Notes: generated from the letters alone by a model not told the origin. Shown: positions 41,784 through 50,669, counted from the stretch's first letter. The stretch is DNA of 64,000 nt from Candidatus Baltobacteraceae bacterium (GCA_036489885.1 DASXEW010000003.1:992001-1056000); one strand, 5' to 3'. Numbers and translations: made by a program.

Positions 41784-43907
41784 ATGGCATCGCAGACGAT
41801 CGCTGTTGCGGTCGAAGCACCGCCGCTCGATCATCCATCGCTGTATATCAATCGCGAGCTGTCGTGGTTGGAGTTCAACAATCGCGTCCTCGAAGAGGCG
41901 TTCGATCGCACGAACCCGTTGCTGGAACGCTTGAAGTTCATCGCGATCTGCACTACTAACCTGGATGAGTTTTTCATGATTCGGGTTGCGGCGCTCAAGC
42001 AGCAAGTCGAAGCCGAGGTCATACGGCGCTCCGATGACGGGTTAACGCCGGCTGAAACGCTGGCTGCAATCTCGGAGAAGCTGCGGGTCGCGCTCAAACG
42101 CCAAACGGCGTGTCTACAAGAGATGATTTTGCCGGAGATGGCGGGATACGGTATCCGAGTTCTGCGGATCGGGGAGCTCAATGCCGATCAACGCTCTGCG
42201 CTGCGCGTGCTTTTCGAGGAGCGCGTCTATCCGGTTCTAACGCCGCTCGCGGTCGACTCCGGACATCCATTCCCGTACATTTCGAACCTGTCGCTTTCGC
42301 TTGCCGTCGAGATGATCGAACACACCGACGAAGGCGAGCTGCTCCATTTCGCGCGTGTGAAAGTCCCGCCGAGTCTCCCGCGCTTCATCCCGGTCGAGGG
42401 TGCGCCCGAAGGCGAGCACTGGTTCGTCACGCTCGAAGATGTGATCGCCTACAATCTCGACGATCTCTTCCCCGGCATGATCGTGAGCGCGTCGCATCTC
42501 TTCCGCGTCACGCGCGATGCCGATCTCGATTTGCAGGAAGATGAAGCCGACGATTTGCTGCGCGCGATCGAATCCGAGCTGCGCCGCCGCCGTTTCGGCG
42601 AGCCGGTGCGCTTGGAAGTCTCAGCCGACATGCCGCCGCATTTGATCGAACGGTTGCTCGAAGCACTGCAGCTCGAAGAGCAAGATCTCTACAAGTGCGA
42701 GGGACTCCTCGGACTTTCGGATTTGATGTCGCTCTCCGGCATCGAGATCCCAAACCTGCACTACGAGCCGTTTACGCCGTCGATACCGCGTCGTTTCATC
42801 GACAATCCGGACATCTTCGCGGTAATGCGCGAAGGCGACATCCTTTTGCATCACCCCTACGACTCGTTCGAGCCGGTCGTCCATTTCGTGCGCGAAGCTG
42901 CGGACGATCCGCAAGTGCTCGCGATCAAGATGACACTCTACCGGACCTCGGGCAGTAACTCGCCGATAGTCACCGCCCTAATGCAAGCCGCAGAAAACGG
43001 TAAGCAAGTTGCGGTGCTGATCGAGCTCAAAGCGCGCTTCGATGAAGAGAACAACATCAACTGGGCACGGCACCTGGAGCGCGTTGGCGCGCACGTTGTG
43101 TATGGTTTCGCGGGGTTGAAGACGCACGGCAAAGTTACGCTCGTCGTGCGCAGCGAGCCCGACGGCCTGCGGCGCTACATGCACTTCGGCACCGGTAACT
43201 ACAACGAGCGAACCGGGCGGCTGTACGCCGACCTTTCGCTTTTCACGTGCCGCCCGGAGCTGGGTGGAGATGCGACGGAGCTGTTCAATTCGCTGACCGG
43301 CTTCTCGAAGGTCGACACGTACGATGAATTGCTGGTCGCACCGGTTGCTCTACGCAAAGAGTTCTCGGCGATGATCGATCGCGAGCGCGAACACGCGCTT
43401 GCCGGACGCCCGAGCGGGATTCGCGCCAAGATCAATTCGCTCACTGACGAGCGTATGGTCGCCGAGCTCTATCGCGCTTCACAAGCCGGGGTACCTATTC
43501 AGCTGAACGTGCGCGGAATGTGCAAGCTTCGTCCGGGCCTTCCCGGCGTCAGCGAAACAATCAGCGTCCAGAGCATCGTCGGGCGCTTTCTCGAGCACTC
43601 GCGCATCTATATCTTCGAGAATGCCGGCAATCGCGAAGTCTACATCGGCAGCGCCGATTTAATGGGCCGTAATCTCGATCGTCGCGTCGAGACGATCGTG
43701 CCGGTTCTGGATCAGACGATTCAAGCTACGATTTGCGATGAGATTTGGGCGACGTTTGCCGCCGACAATCAGAAGTCGCGAATACTACGCGCCGACGGCA
43801 CGTACGTACGCCGTCAGCCGCGTGCGGGCGAAGCGCCGGTCAACTCCCAGCGCCTATTTCTGGAGCGCGCGCAAGCAAAAGAATCGTCTCCCATTCTTGC
43901 GGGCTGA
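41784..43907 (+). CDS. ppk1: Polyphosphate kinase 1
   Basis: A 707-residue enzyme that reversibly polymerises the gamma phosphate of ATP into polyphosphate. It begins with the Ppk1 N domain INRELSWLEFNNRVLEEAFD and has LDEFFMIRVAALKQQVE, FRVTRDADLDLQEDEAD and the phospholipase-D-like core ALIELKARFDEENNINWARHLE. The phosphorylated histidine is H448 in GLKTHGKVTLVVR, and RYMHFGTGNYNERTGRLYADL is a strong family block. A good GGAGAAGG ribosome-binding site precedes the ATG. The 3' end overlaps the convergent EVE gene by 68 bases. Confidence 0.97.
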   Translation: MASQTIAVAVEAPPLDHPSLYINRELSWLEFNNRVLEEAFDRTNPLLERLKFIAICTTNLDEFFMIRVAALKQQVEAEVIRRSDDGLTPAETLAAISEKLRVALKRQTACLQEMILPEMAGYGIRVLRIGELNADQRSALRVLFEERVYPVLTPLAVDSGHPFPYISNLSLSLAVEMIEHTDEGELLHFARVKVPPSLPRFIPVEGAPEGEHWFVTLEDVIAYNLDDLFPGMIVSASHLFRVTRDADLDLQEDEADDLLRAIESELRRRRFGEPVRLEVSADMPPHLIERLLEALQLEEQDLYKCEGLLGLSDLMSLSGIEIPNLHYEPFTPSIPRRFIDNPDIFAVMREGDILLHHPYDSFEPVVHFVREAADDPQVLAIKMTLYRTSGSNSPIVTALMQAAENGKQVAVLIELKARFDEENNINWARHLERVGAHVVYGFAGLKTHGKVTLVVRSEPDGLRRYMHFGTGNYNERTGRLYADLSLFTCRPELGGDATELFNSLTGFSKVDTYDELLVAPVALRKEFSAMIDREREHALAGRPSGIRAKINSLTDERMVAELYRASQAGVPIQLNVRGMCKLRPGLPGVSETISVQSIVGRFLEHSRIYIFENAGNREVYIGSADLMGRNLDRRVETIVPVLDQTIQATICDEIWATFAADNQKSRILRADGTYVRRQPRAGEAPVNSQRLFLERAQAKESSPILAG

Positions 43908-44316
43908 CGGGCTGAACCGAGAGCCGCTGCCCCTTTTGTAGCAGCGGCATGTAGGCGAGCCGTGGCGCGGCGCGCATCTCCGCGAGCGTGACCGGTCGCG
44001 GAATGTCGGCCTCCGGCGCGACCTCGACCATCTGCCAAAGGGGTTTCTTCTCGGTCGAGCGAGGGTCGTAGTAGTCGCTCCTCTTGTCCCATGCGGTTGA
44101 ATCTGGAAAAGCCTCGCGAATGACTTTGACGATGCCGGCGACCTGTGGCACAGCAATCGAACTGTGATAGAAAAAGCCAAGGTCTCCGAGCTTCATTTCC
44201 ATCATATTGTTGCGGGCTTGAAAACTACGAACGCCGCTCCATACGGTCTTGCCCTCGCGCAGCAAACGCTCCCACGAGTACTCGCTGGGCTCGCTCTTGA
44301 AAAGCCAGTATCGCAC
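43840..44316 (-). CDS. EVE domain-containing protein
   Basis: A 158-residue single-domain PUA-like protein. It begins RYWLFKSEPSEYSWERLL and has TVWSGVRSFQARNNM (the EVE W-GVR-QARN pattern), LGDLGFFYHSS, ADIPRPVTLAEMRAAPRLAYMPLL and a C-terminal VSPQEWETILLLA. Related domains bind modified nucleobases such as 5-methylcytosine derivatives, so a role in modified-DNA or RNA recognition is possible. It starts with GTG and overlaps the ppk1 3' end by 68 bases. Not clearly part of a defence cluster here. Confidence 0.9.
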   Translation of the reverse strand: MRYWLFKSEPSEYSWERLLREGKTVWSGVRSFQARNNMMEMKLGDLGFFYHSSIAVPQVAGIVKVIREAFPDSTAWDKRSDYYDPRSTEKKPLWQMVEVAPEADIPRPVTLAEMRAAPRLAYMPLLQKGQRLSVQPVSPQEWETILLLARAPEIGAGS

Positions 44317-44345
44317 GCCGGCGTATTTCTCGGAAAGGATCGAAT

Positions 44346-45095
44346 GTGCCGCTAGAGTCCCTGATCGTCACGGGGGGTAGCCGTGGAATAGGTGCCGCCG
44401 TTTGCAAGCTCGCCGCCAAGCGGGGCTACGCGATTACGGTCACCTACGCCGAGGATCGCGCCGCGGCCGAGGGCGTGGTCCGCGAGATCGCGGCCGGCGG
44501 GGGTCAAGCCATCGCAGTCGGCGGAGACGTTGCGCGCGAGGACGACGTCAAGCGCATCTTCGATACGGCCAGCAAGCAATTTGGGTCGCTGCGCGGGCTC
44601 GTCAACAATGCGGGCATCACGGGCGGATTTTCGAAGGTCGAGGATATCAAGCTTGCGGCGCTCGAGCGCGTCTTCGACGTCAACGTCATCGGCGTGTTTT
44701 TGTGCGGACGCGAAGCGGTACGTCGCATGTCGACGAAACGCGGCGGAACCGGCGGCGCCATCGTTAACGTGTCGTCGCTTGCGGCGAAATATGGCGGTTC
44801 GGGAGATTACGTCCACTACGCGGCGACGAAAGCCGCGGTTGACACTTTTACGATCGGTCTTTCGCGCGAAGTCGCAGCGGACGGGATTCGCGTCAATGCG
44901 GTTGCACCCGGATTCGTCGACACGGAAATTCACGCGCGCAACGGCGCGCCCGATCGTCTCAAGAAAGTCGCACCGCAGATTCCGATGCATCGCGCCGGGA
45001 CAGCGCAAGAGATTGCCGAGGGCATCATCTGGCTGCTGTCGCCCGCAGCGTCCTACGTGACGGGCTCGATCTTAGCTATTGGAGGCGGCCGCTAA
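44346..45095 (+). CDS. Short-chain dehydrogenase/reductase (SDR), classical
   Basis: A 249-residue Rossmann oxidoreductase. The cofactor motif is VTGGSRGIGAAVCKLAA and the catalytic YxxxK is VHYAATKAAVDTF, with upstream Ser in NVSSLAAKYGGSGDYV. The NNAG equivalent is LVNNAGITGGF. The C-terminal region (HRAGTAQEIAEGIIWLLSPAASYVTGSI) resembles glucose 1-dehydrogenase and 3-oxoacyl-ACP reductase-like SDRs. The substrate is unknown. It starts with GTG 29 bases from the divergent EVE gene; its TAA overlaps the convergent ABC ATPase by 4 bases. Confidence 0.92.
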   Translation: MPLESLIVTGGSRGIGAAVCKLAAKRGYAITVTYAEDRAAAEGVVREIAAGGGQAIAVGGDVAREDDVKRIFDTASKQFGSLRGLVNNAGITGGFSKVEDIKLAALERVFDVNVIGVFLCGREAVRRMSTKRGGTGGAIVNVSSLAAKYGGSGDYVHYAATKAAVDTFTIGLSREVAADGIRVNAVAPGFVDTEIHARNGAPDRLKKVAPQIPMHRAGTAQEIAEGIIWLLSPAASYVTGSILAIGGGR

Positions 45096-45871
45096 GCCGT
45101 CTCGCGTAGCAACTTCCAGATCGACGTCCGCAAGTGAACGAAGGATTCGAGGTCCATCGTCTCTTCGACGTGCCTTTCGCTCCAACGCTCGCGTGAACGG
45201 ATCTCGGCGATATCAATGACTTCGCGAATGCGTCCGGGCCGTTTGGTCATGACCGCAACGCGATCCGCGAGGTAGACTGCCTCTTCAACGCTGTGCGTGA
45301 TGAACATGACCGTACGCGGACTGACGCGCGCGAGCTTGATGAGCTCTTCCTGCATGACGACGCGCGTTTGCGCATCGAGCGCACCAAAGGGCTCATCCAT
45401 CAAGAGAACGTCCGGATCGAGCACGTAGCTGCGCGCGATCGCGACGCGTTGCTGCATTCCGCCTGATAGCTGATGCGGGAAGGCATCCTCGCGTCCTTCG
45501 AGTCCCATGAGCTCGACATAGCGTTTAACGGCCGCATCGCGCTCGTCACGGCTTTTGTGCGCGCAAATCAATCCGAACTCGATATTCTGCCGGACCGTTT
45601 TCCACGGAAAGAGTGCAAATTGCTGAAAGACGAGCGTGCGATCGGGTCCCGGGCCGCGCACGACCTCGCCGCCGACGCGAACGGTACCCCGCGTTGGGAA
45701 ATCGAGACCAGCAGCCATCCGCAACAGCGTCGTCTTGCCGCATCCCGACGGACCCACGACCGCAACGAACTCACGATCCCGGATCGTGAAGTCGATCGCA
45801 TCAAGGGCGACGACCGCGCTCGCGTTTTGATCGAAGACGCGGCCGACGCCCTGGAAAACGATGTCGCTCAA
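45092..45871 (-). CDS. ABC transporter ATP-binding protein (nitrate/sulfonate/taurine type)
   Basis: A 259-residue ATPase. Walker A is VVGPSGCGKTTLLRM, the signature is LSGGMQQRVAIARS and Walker B is VLLMDEPFGALDAQT. The C-terminal EAVYLADRVAVMTKRPGRIREVIDI is typical of the TauB/SsuB/NrtD group. The start is TTG in a TTGA overlap with the binding protein; longer upstream starts are shadow sequence. It is the last of the four transporter genes. Confidence 0.93.
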   Translation of the reverse strand: MSDIVFQGVGRVFDQNASAVVALDAIDFTIRDREFVAVVGPSGCGKTTLLRMAAGLDFPTRGTVRVGGEVVRGPGPDRTLVFQQFALFPWKTVRQNIEFGLICAHKSRDERDAAVKRYVELMGLEGREDAFPHQLSGGMQQRVAIARSYVLDPDVLLMDEPFGALDAQTRVVMQEELIKLARVSPRTVMFITHSVEEAVYLADRVAVMTKRPGRIREVIDIAEIRSRERWSERHVEETMDLESFVHLRTSIWKLLRETA

Positions 45872-46929
45872 TCGCTGCTGTTCGCGAACGCCCGCAGCTT
45901 GGGATCGTTCTGCACCATTTGCATGTATTGATCGGTGATGAACGAGCGAGTGTCGGGTGCGGCTTGGATCGAGCCTTTGTCTTTCATGAACGTGATGATG
46001 CCGTCGAACCACTTGTCGGCATCCGATTGACCGCCGGAGCGATGCATGGCGCGCAGCTGCTGCGAGAGATCGTAGATCGGACGCAAGTCCATCTCGGCTT
46101 TCGCCGACGCGGCCGTGATCTCGGTGCCGCCTTCTTTGTCGGCTGCAATCAAGGCTTGCTGCGCCTCGGCAGGGTGTGCGCGCTCCCAACGAATGGAGTG
46201 CTCGTACACAGCCAGAAACTTTGCGACCATATCGGGATGCTCTTTGGCATACGCGCTACGCGCGATCAGCGCACCCGGGATCACCGTGTTTGCATCCTTC
46301 CCCGAGCAGAAGAGCTTGCCGTGCAACTTCTCTTCAAACGTGTAGATGTTCGGAGCCCAAAGCGCGCCGAGATTCGCACTTCCGCTCGTGAGCGCTGAAA
46401 GAATCTGCGCTTGTCCCATGTTGACGGGCGTTACGTCGCTTTCACTCATGCCGTATTTGTGCAAGCACGCGACGACAGCATACTCGCCGGTTGAGTTTGC
46501 GGTCAGCAGAATTTGCTGACCCTTGACGTCTTTCGGCGTTTTCGAATACTGACCCGACTTTGCGTCGGTGACCATCAGCGCGTTCGTCGCCGACTCGTCG
46601 TTGGATATTCCGATCGTTAAGATGTCGTAGCGTGCGGCGCCGAGGACGGCCGGAACGGATCCGGTCGAGCCGACGTCCCACGAGCCTGCGGCTGCTGCCG
46701 CGACTTGTGGCGCGCCTGCGGGGAAGGTGCTGAAGCTCGGCTTGAGACCAACCTTTTCCCACCAACCTTTTTGCGTTGCGAGATAGAACGGAAGTGCCCA
46801 GTAATTCGTGGGCTGATAGCTGATGTTGATCGGTTGCGGTGCGTCTGCGCGCGCACCGGCGTTGACTGCGAACAGTGCAGTCGATCCGAGCAACGCGAAC
46901 GCTAGTAAGACAAGAAAGCGCTGGTGCAT
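45868..46929 (-). CDS. ABC transporter substrate-binding protein (TauA/SsuA/NMT1-like)
   Basis: A 353-residue periplasmic binding protein with a signal peptide (FLVLLAFALLGSTALFAVNAG). The N-domain pattern ALPFYLATQKGWWEKVGLKPSFSTFPAG and the later PAVLGAARYDILTIGISNDE and GEYAVVACLHKYGM match the NMT1/THI5-like and taurine/sulfonate-binding proteins. A TPP precursor, a sulfonate or a nitrogenous acid are all possible ligands; the sequence does not decide. It is followed by the ATPase gene via a TTGA overlap and preceded by two permease genes. Confidence 0.9.
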   Translation of the reverse strand: MHQRFLVLLAFALLGSTALFAVNAGARADAPQPINISYQPTNYWALPFYLATQKGWWEKVGLKPSFSTFPAGAPQVAAAAAGSWDVGSTGSVPAVLGAARYDILTIGISNDESATNALMVTDAKSGQYSKTPKDVKGQQILLTANSTGEYAVVACLHKYGMSESDVTPVNMGQAQILSALTSGSANLGALWAPNIYTFEEKLHGKLFCSGKDANTVIPGALIARSAYAKEHPDMVAKFLAVYEHSIRWERAHPAEAQQALIAADKEGGTEITAASAKAEMDLRPIYDLSQQLRAMHRSGGQSDADKWFDGIITFMKDKGSIQAAPDTRSFITDQYMQMVQNDPKLRAFANSSD

Positions 46930-46981
46930 TAAACGACCCCTCTTTGTCCGATTTGTGAGGTCGAAATTCGCAGTCGGCCGG

Positions 46982-47743
46982 CTATGTCCGCCCGCGCGCC
47001 ACGAGACGTTCGAGCGAGCGCAGCGCAACGTCGATGATGATGCCGATGATTCCGATCGCGATCATCCCGGACATCACGACGGCTGTATTCAAATTGCTCT
47101 GACCCTGAACCATGAGATAGCCGACGCCGGCCGAGACGACGATCAGCTCGGCGCCGATAAGCGATTGCCAACCGAGACCGGCGCTGACTCGCAAACCCGC
47201 CACGATCGAGGGCAACGATGCGGGGAGCAGCACTTCGAAGATAATGCGCCGGTCATCGGCGCCCAGCGTTTGCGCGGCTTCGATCAAGTGACGGTCGACG
47301 TAGCGCGCTCCGCGATACGCGTTGATCAAGCAAGGTGGAAATGCGCCTGCGAAGATGATCAGCACCGGGCCGCCGATTCCGGTCCCGAACCACAACGCGG
47401 CAAACGGAACCCACGCAATCGGGGCAACGAAGCGAACTGCTTCGAAGAGCGGCGAGACGATGTAGTCGAGCCAGCGAAACCAGCCCATCGCAAGTCCAAG
47501 CGGAACCCCGACGACGGCGGCCAGCACGAATCCGTCGAGAAAACGCAGCAGGCTCGACGCCAGATGCGCTTGGATCGTGTAGCCGGCAAACCTGTGTTGC
47601 GTCAGGCTAGCGAACGTACGAACCACGTCGGCCGGACCCGGCAAGATGATCGGGTTGATGCGTCCGCTCGCTGCGAGCAGCCACCAGGCACCAACGAAGA
47701 GCACGACACCGGCAATCGAGTAGGGAGCGTAACGCGATCTCAT
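46982..47743 (-). CDS. ABC transporter permease (nitrate/sulfonate/taurine type, second)
   Basis: A 253-residue permease with about six helices. It contains INPIILPGPADVVRTFASLT and the EAA loop RHLIEAAQTLGADDRRIIFEVLLPASLPSIVAGLRV of the SsuC/TauC family. It is clearly related to, but different from, the permease just upstream (47740-48504), sharing a 4-base ATGA overlap with it. Two distinct permeases of this class in one operon is unusual, since most relatives use one permease as a homodimer. Confidence 0.92.
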   Translation of the reverse strand: MRSRYAPYSIAGVVLFVGAWWLLAASGRINPIILPGPADVVRTFASLTQHRFAGYTIQAHLASSLLRFLDGFVLAAVVGVPLGLAMGWFRWLDYIVSPLFEAVRFVAPIAWVPFAALWFGTGIGGPVLIIFAGAFPPCLINAYRGARYVDRHLIEAAQTLGADDRRIIFEVLLPASLPSIVAGLRVSAGLGWQSLIGAELIVVSAGVGYLMVQGQSNLNTAVVMSGMIAIGIIGIIIDVALRSLERLVARGRT

Positions 47744-48504
47744 CGCAACCACGGCATTGCAACCCGTTCCAGACGTCCGAGGACCAGCGTCATGATTGCG
47801 CCGAGCAACGCGACCCAGGCCATCCCGTACAAGATCATCCCGGGATAGATGTCGAGCGACGCGACGATCAGGACGTGACCGATACCGGCGACGGCGCCGA
47901 CAAGCTCGGCTGCGATCAGCGTCGTCCACGAGGCTTGTAGCGAGAGCCGCAAGCCCGTGAAGATGTGCGGAAGCGAAGCTGGTATGACGACTTCGCGAAT
48001 GATGCGGTAGTGGCTCGCACCATGGACGCGTGCGGCGTCTATCAGCGTGTTATCGACCGTGCGCACGCCGGTGTACGTGTTGATCAACGCAGGAACGAAG
48101 GCCGCAAACCACACGACGAAAATCTTGGCTTGAATTCCGAGACCGAACCACACGACGGCGAGCGGAATCCATGCGAGCGGCGGTATCGGCCGGATTGCAA
48201 GAAAAATCGGATTGACGAATGCTTCGAAACGCCGGTCGAGTCCCATACCAAGACCCAGCGGGACGCCCGTTACGGTTGCAGCCAGAAATCCGAAGAAGAC
48301 GAGCTCGAGGCTGATGATGACGTGGTGCGCGAGCGTCGCTCCCGCGTAACCCGGCGGCGTTCCGATCTGCACCGCCGCCTTGTAGACGTCGAGCGGGCTC
48401 GGAAATCGTCCCGGTGAGACGAGGTGCGCGACTTGCGTCGTCGCAAACCACAGCGCCACGACGATGAGCATCGTGACCAGGCCGGCAAGGGCGCGTTTCG
48501 TCAA
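47740..48504 (-). CDS. ABC transporter permease (nitrate/sulfonate/taurine type, first)
   Basis: A 254-residue permease with about six helices. It begins RALAGLVTMLIVVALWFATT and contains VSPGRFPSPLDVYKAAVQIG and the loop NTLIDAARVHGASHYRIIREVVIPASLPHIFTGLRL. It starts with TTG directly after the TAA of the lipoyl-domain gene (no spacer), so it is very likely co-transcribed with the 2-oxoacid dehydrogenase genes upstream. Confidence 0.92.
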   Translation of the reverse strand: MTKRALAGLVTMLIVVALWFATTQVAHLVSPGRFPSPLDVYKAAVQIGTPPGYAGATLAHHVIISLELVFFGFLAATVTGVPLGLGMGLDRRFEAFVNPIFLAIRPIPPLAWIPLAVVWFGLGIQAKIFVVWFAAFVPALINTYTGVRTVDNTLIDAARVHGASHYRIIREVVIPASLPHIFTGLRLSLQASWTTLIAAELVGAVAGIGHVLIVASLDIYPGMILYGMAWVALLGAIMTLVLGRLERVAMPWLR

Positions 48505-48738
48505 TTAGGTAGCGAGACGCGCTATCGGGACGCCGATTGCAACTGTCTGGCCTTCATTGACGAGCAATGCGTCAACGGTTCCCGCGTGCTCGGATTCGAC
48601 GTCGACGCTGGCTTTGTCGGTCTCGACTTCGCACAAGACGTCGCCGACCGCGACGCTTTGTCCGGGTTGGACCCGCCATGTTGCAACGGTTCCTTCGGTC
48701 ATCGTTGCACCCATTTTCGGCATTATCACTTCAACCAC
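48505..48738 (-). CDS. Free-standing lipoyl domain protein
   Basis: A 77-residue single biotinyl/lipoyl domain. The lipoylated residue is K42 in VETDKASVDVES, the ETDKA context of E2 lipoyl domains (a biotin carrier would have MKM). The protein stops right after one domain: there is no peripheral-subunit-binding domain and no acyltransferase domain. It starts with GTG, overlapping E1 beta by 13 bases, and is followed immediately by ABC permease genes. It presumably accepts the acyl or reducing equivalents formed by the E1 enzyme encoded upstream. Confidence 0.92.
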   Translation of the reverse strand: MVEVIMPKMGATMTEGTVATWRVQPGQSVAVGDVLCEVETDKASVDVESEHAGTVDALLVNEGQTVAIGVPIARLAT

Positions 48739-49718
48739 GCACGCAGCTCCGATTCGATGTGCTCGACTGACGGCAGTACGTACGACTCGAGCGGTGGACT
48801 ATACGGTACCGGCGATTCTTTCGCGCCGATGCGCAAGACGGGCCCTTTCAACTTCGAGAATGCTTTGCTCCCGCAAACTTGTGCGATGATGTCGCCGCCG
48901 ATGCCGCCGCGAACGACGGCTTCATGCGAGACGGCGAGACGTCCGGTCCGTTCGACCGATGCGATCACCGTCCCGATATCGAGGGGATACAGCGTACGAA
49001 GGTCGATCACTTCGAGATCGATGCCGCTTGCTGCGAGCTTCTCTGCGGCTTCGAGCGTCTTATGCATCGCGAACGAATAGGAGACGACCGTCGCGTCTTT
49101 GCCAGGACGCCTAACGACGGCTTTGCCCAGCGGAATGCGCTCGATCGATTCGTGCATCGGGCCCTTGACCGAATAAAGCAGCTTGTGTTCGAAGAAGATG
49201 ACGGGATTCGGATCGTCGATCGATGCGAACAGTAATCCGCGTGCATCATCGGGCGTCGAGGGCGCGACGACTTTGAGTCCCGGCACGTGATAGAACCAGG
49301 CTTCGAGTGATTGTGAGTGTTGCGCTGCGAGACCTACGCCGCCGCCGAACGGCGTGCGAATGACAATCGGGACGTTGACGTTGCCGCCGAACATGAAATG
49401 CACTTTCGCAGCTTGGTTCACGATCTGATCCATCGCGTTGACCAGAAAATCCGAGAACTGAATCTCGACGATCGGACGCATCCCCATCATCGCCGCGCCG
49501 ACGCCGACGCCGACGAGCCCCGCTTCGGAGATCGGCGTATCGAGGACGCGCGGCTTGCCGAATTTCTCGACCAGCCCTTTCGTTATGCCGAAGGCGCCGC
49601 CGAATTGACCGATGTCTTCGCCGATGATGAAGACGTTCGGATCGGTCTCCATGGCGGTTGCGATCGTCCAGTTGAGTGCTTTGCCGAAGAGTGTCTCGGC
49701 CGTCGTCGTCTGGATCAT
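48726..49718 (-). CDS. 2-oxoacid (acetoin/pyruvate-type) dehydrogenase E1 beta subunit
   Basis: A 330-residue transketolase-like C-terminal half. It has NVFIIGEDIGQFGGAFGITKGL, a strong E1 beta motif, LDTPISEAGLVGVGVGAAMMGMRPIVEIQF, and RTPFGGGVGLAAQHSQSLEAWF. The C-terminal half contains IDLRTLYPLDIGTVIASVERTGRL. With E1 alpha it decarboxylates a 2-oxoacid using TPP. The close relation to acetoin dehydrogenase E1 is an impression from the motifs. It overlaps E1 alpha by 4 bases and the lipoyl gene by 13. Confidence 0.94.
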   Translation of the reverse strand: MIQTTTAETLFGKALNWTIATAMETDPNVFIIGEDIGQFGGAFGITKGLVEKFGKPRVLDTPISEAGLVGVGVGAAMMGMRPIVEIQFSDFLVNAMDQIVNQAAKVHFMFGGNVNVPIVIRTPFGGGVGLAAQHSQSLEAWFYHVPGLKVVAPSTPDDARGLLFASIDDPNPVIFFEHKLLYSVKGPMHESIERIPLGKAVVRRPGKDATVVSYSFAMHKTLEAAEKLAASGIDLEVIDLRTLYPLDIGTVIASVERTGRLAVSHEAVVRGGIGGDIIAQVCGSKAFSKLKGPVLRIGAKESPVPYSPPLESYVLPSVEHIESELRAWLK

Positions 49719-50665
49719 GCATATACCTTCGGGAGGACGTCTTTCGGATCGGGGAACGGACCGGCTTCGCCGAATGCGACGGCTGCGGTGATCGCCGCCT
49801 CGGCTTCCGCGGTGATCTCGGCGAGGCGTGCTTCGCTCGCGCCATCTTGCAACAGACGAGCACGCACGATTTCGATCGGATCGCGTGCCTTCCACGCATC
49901 CAGCTCTCCGGCTGGGCGATAGCGCGCCGGATCGTTGCGCGAATGCCCTTTGTAGCGGTAGGTTATCATCTCGAGCAGAGTCGGTCCGCCGCCCGAGCGC
50001 GCGCGATCGATCGCACGGCGTGCGGCCTCGACGACTTTGAAAATATCTTGTCCGTCGATGCTTTCGCCCGGCATTCCGTAGGCGACCGCCCGTTCAGAAA
50101 GGCGTTCGATCGCGTAGGTGTCTTTGACGGGCGCGCTCATGCCGTACTGGTTGTTCTCGATCACGAAAACGATCGGCAATTTCCAAATCGCGGCGATGTT
50201 GAGCGACTCGTGCACGCAGCCTTCGTTCGGTGCGCCGTCACCCATGAACGATACGGCCACGTACGGCAGCTCGCGAATCTTGAACGAAAGCGCCGCACCC
50301 GTCGCGAGCGGTACGCCGCCCCCCACGATCCCATTCGCGCCCAGATTCCCCAGCTTCTGATCGGCGATGTGCATCGAGCCGCCGAATCCATGGCACAATC
50401 CCGTCACACGCCCCAGCAGCTCGGCCATCATCGCGCCCGGATCGCTTCCCATCGCAACGTTGTGCCCGTGTCCGCGATGCGTCGACGCGATCACGTCACC
50501 GTGCTGCAGCTCGCCGCAGATTCCGGCGCCGATCGCTTCCTGTCCGATGTAGAGATGGATCGTTCCATACAATTTCCCGGCGGCGTAAAGCCGGTCGACC
50601 GTCTCATCGAAGCGGCGCATCAAGAGCATCATCTTGAAACGCGCGAGCAACACTTCCGTTTTCAT
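49715..50665 (-). CDS. 2-oxoacid (acetoin/pyruvate-type) dehydrogenase E1 alpha subunit
   Basis: A 316-residue TPP-binding half of E1. The motif GDG...NN that binds TPP is visible as MGDGAPNEGCVHESLN ... VIENNQYGMS, and the N-terminal RRFDETVDRLYAAGKLYGTIHLYIGQEAIGAGI and STHRGHGHNVAMG patterns are typical of E1 alpha of acetoin/pyruvate dehydrogenases. YRYKGHSRNDPARYR holds the phosphorylation-loop region. Start ATG at 50665, 4 bases after the methyltransferase stop. It is the first gene of the E1/lipoyl set. Confidence 0.94.
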   Translation of the reverse strand: MKTEVLLARFKMMLLMRRFDETVDRLYAAGKLYGTIHLYIGQEAIGAGICGELQHGDVIASTHRGHGHNVAMGSDPGAMMAELLGRVTGLCHGFGGSMHIADQKLGNLGANGIVGGGVPLATGAALSFKIRELPYVAVSFMGDGAPNEGCVHESLNIAAIWKLPIVFVIENNQYGMSAPVKDTYAIERLSERAVAYGMPGESIDGQDIFKVVEAARRAIDRARSGGGPTLLEMITYRYKGHSRNDPARYRPAGELDAWKARDPIEIVRARLLQDGASEARLAEITAEAEAAITAAVAFGEAGPFPDPKDVLPKVYA

Positions 50666-50669
50666 GCCA

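Noticed and set aside
43840-44316. EVE gene as part of a defence island
   Set aside because: Neighbours are ppk1 and an SDR; no nuclease, methylase or restriction component is adjacent.
46823-47848. Plus-strand frame of 341 codons opposite the ABC transporter genes
   Set aside because: Composition is that of a reading-frame shadow and it spans the boundary between two well-supported minus-strand genes.
48505-48738. Biotin carrier protein reading of the lipoyl domain
   Set aside because: The modified lysine sits in ETDKA, not in the AMKM context of biotinylated domains.
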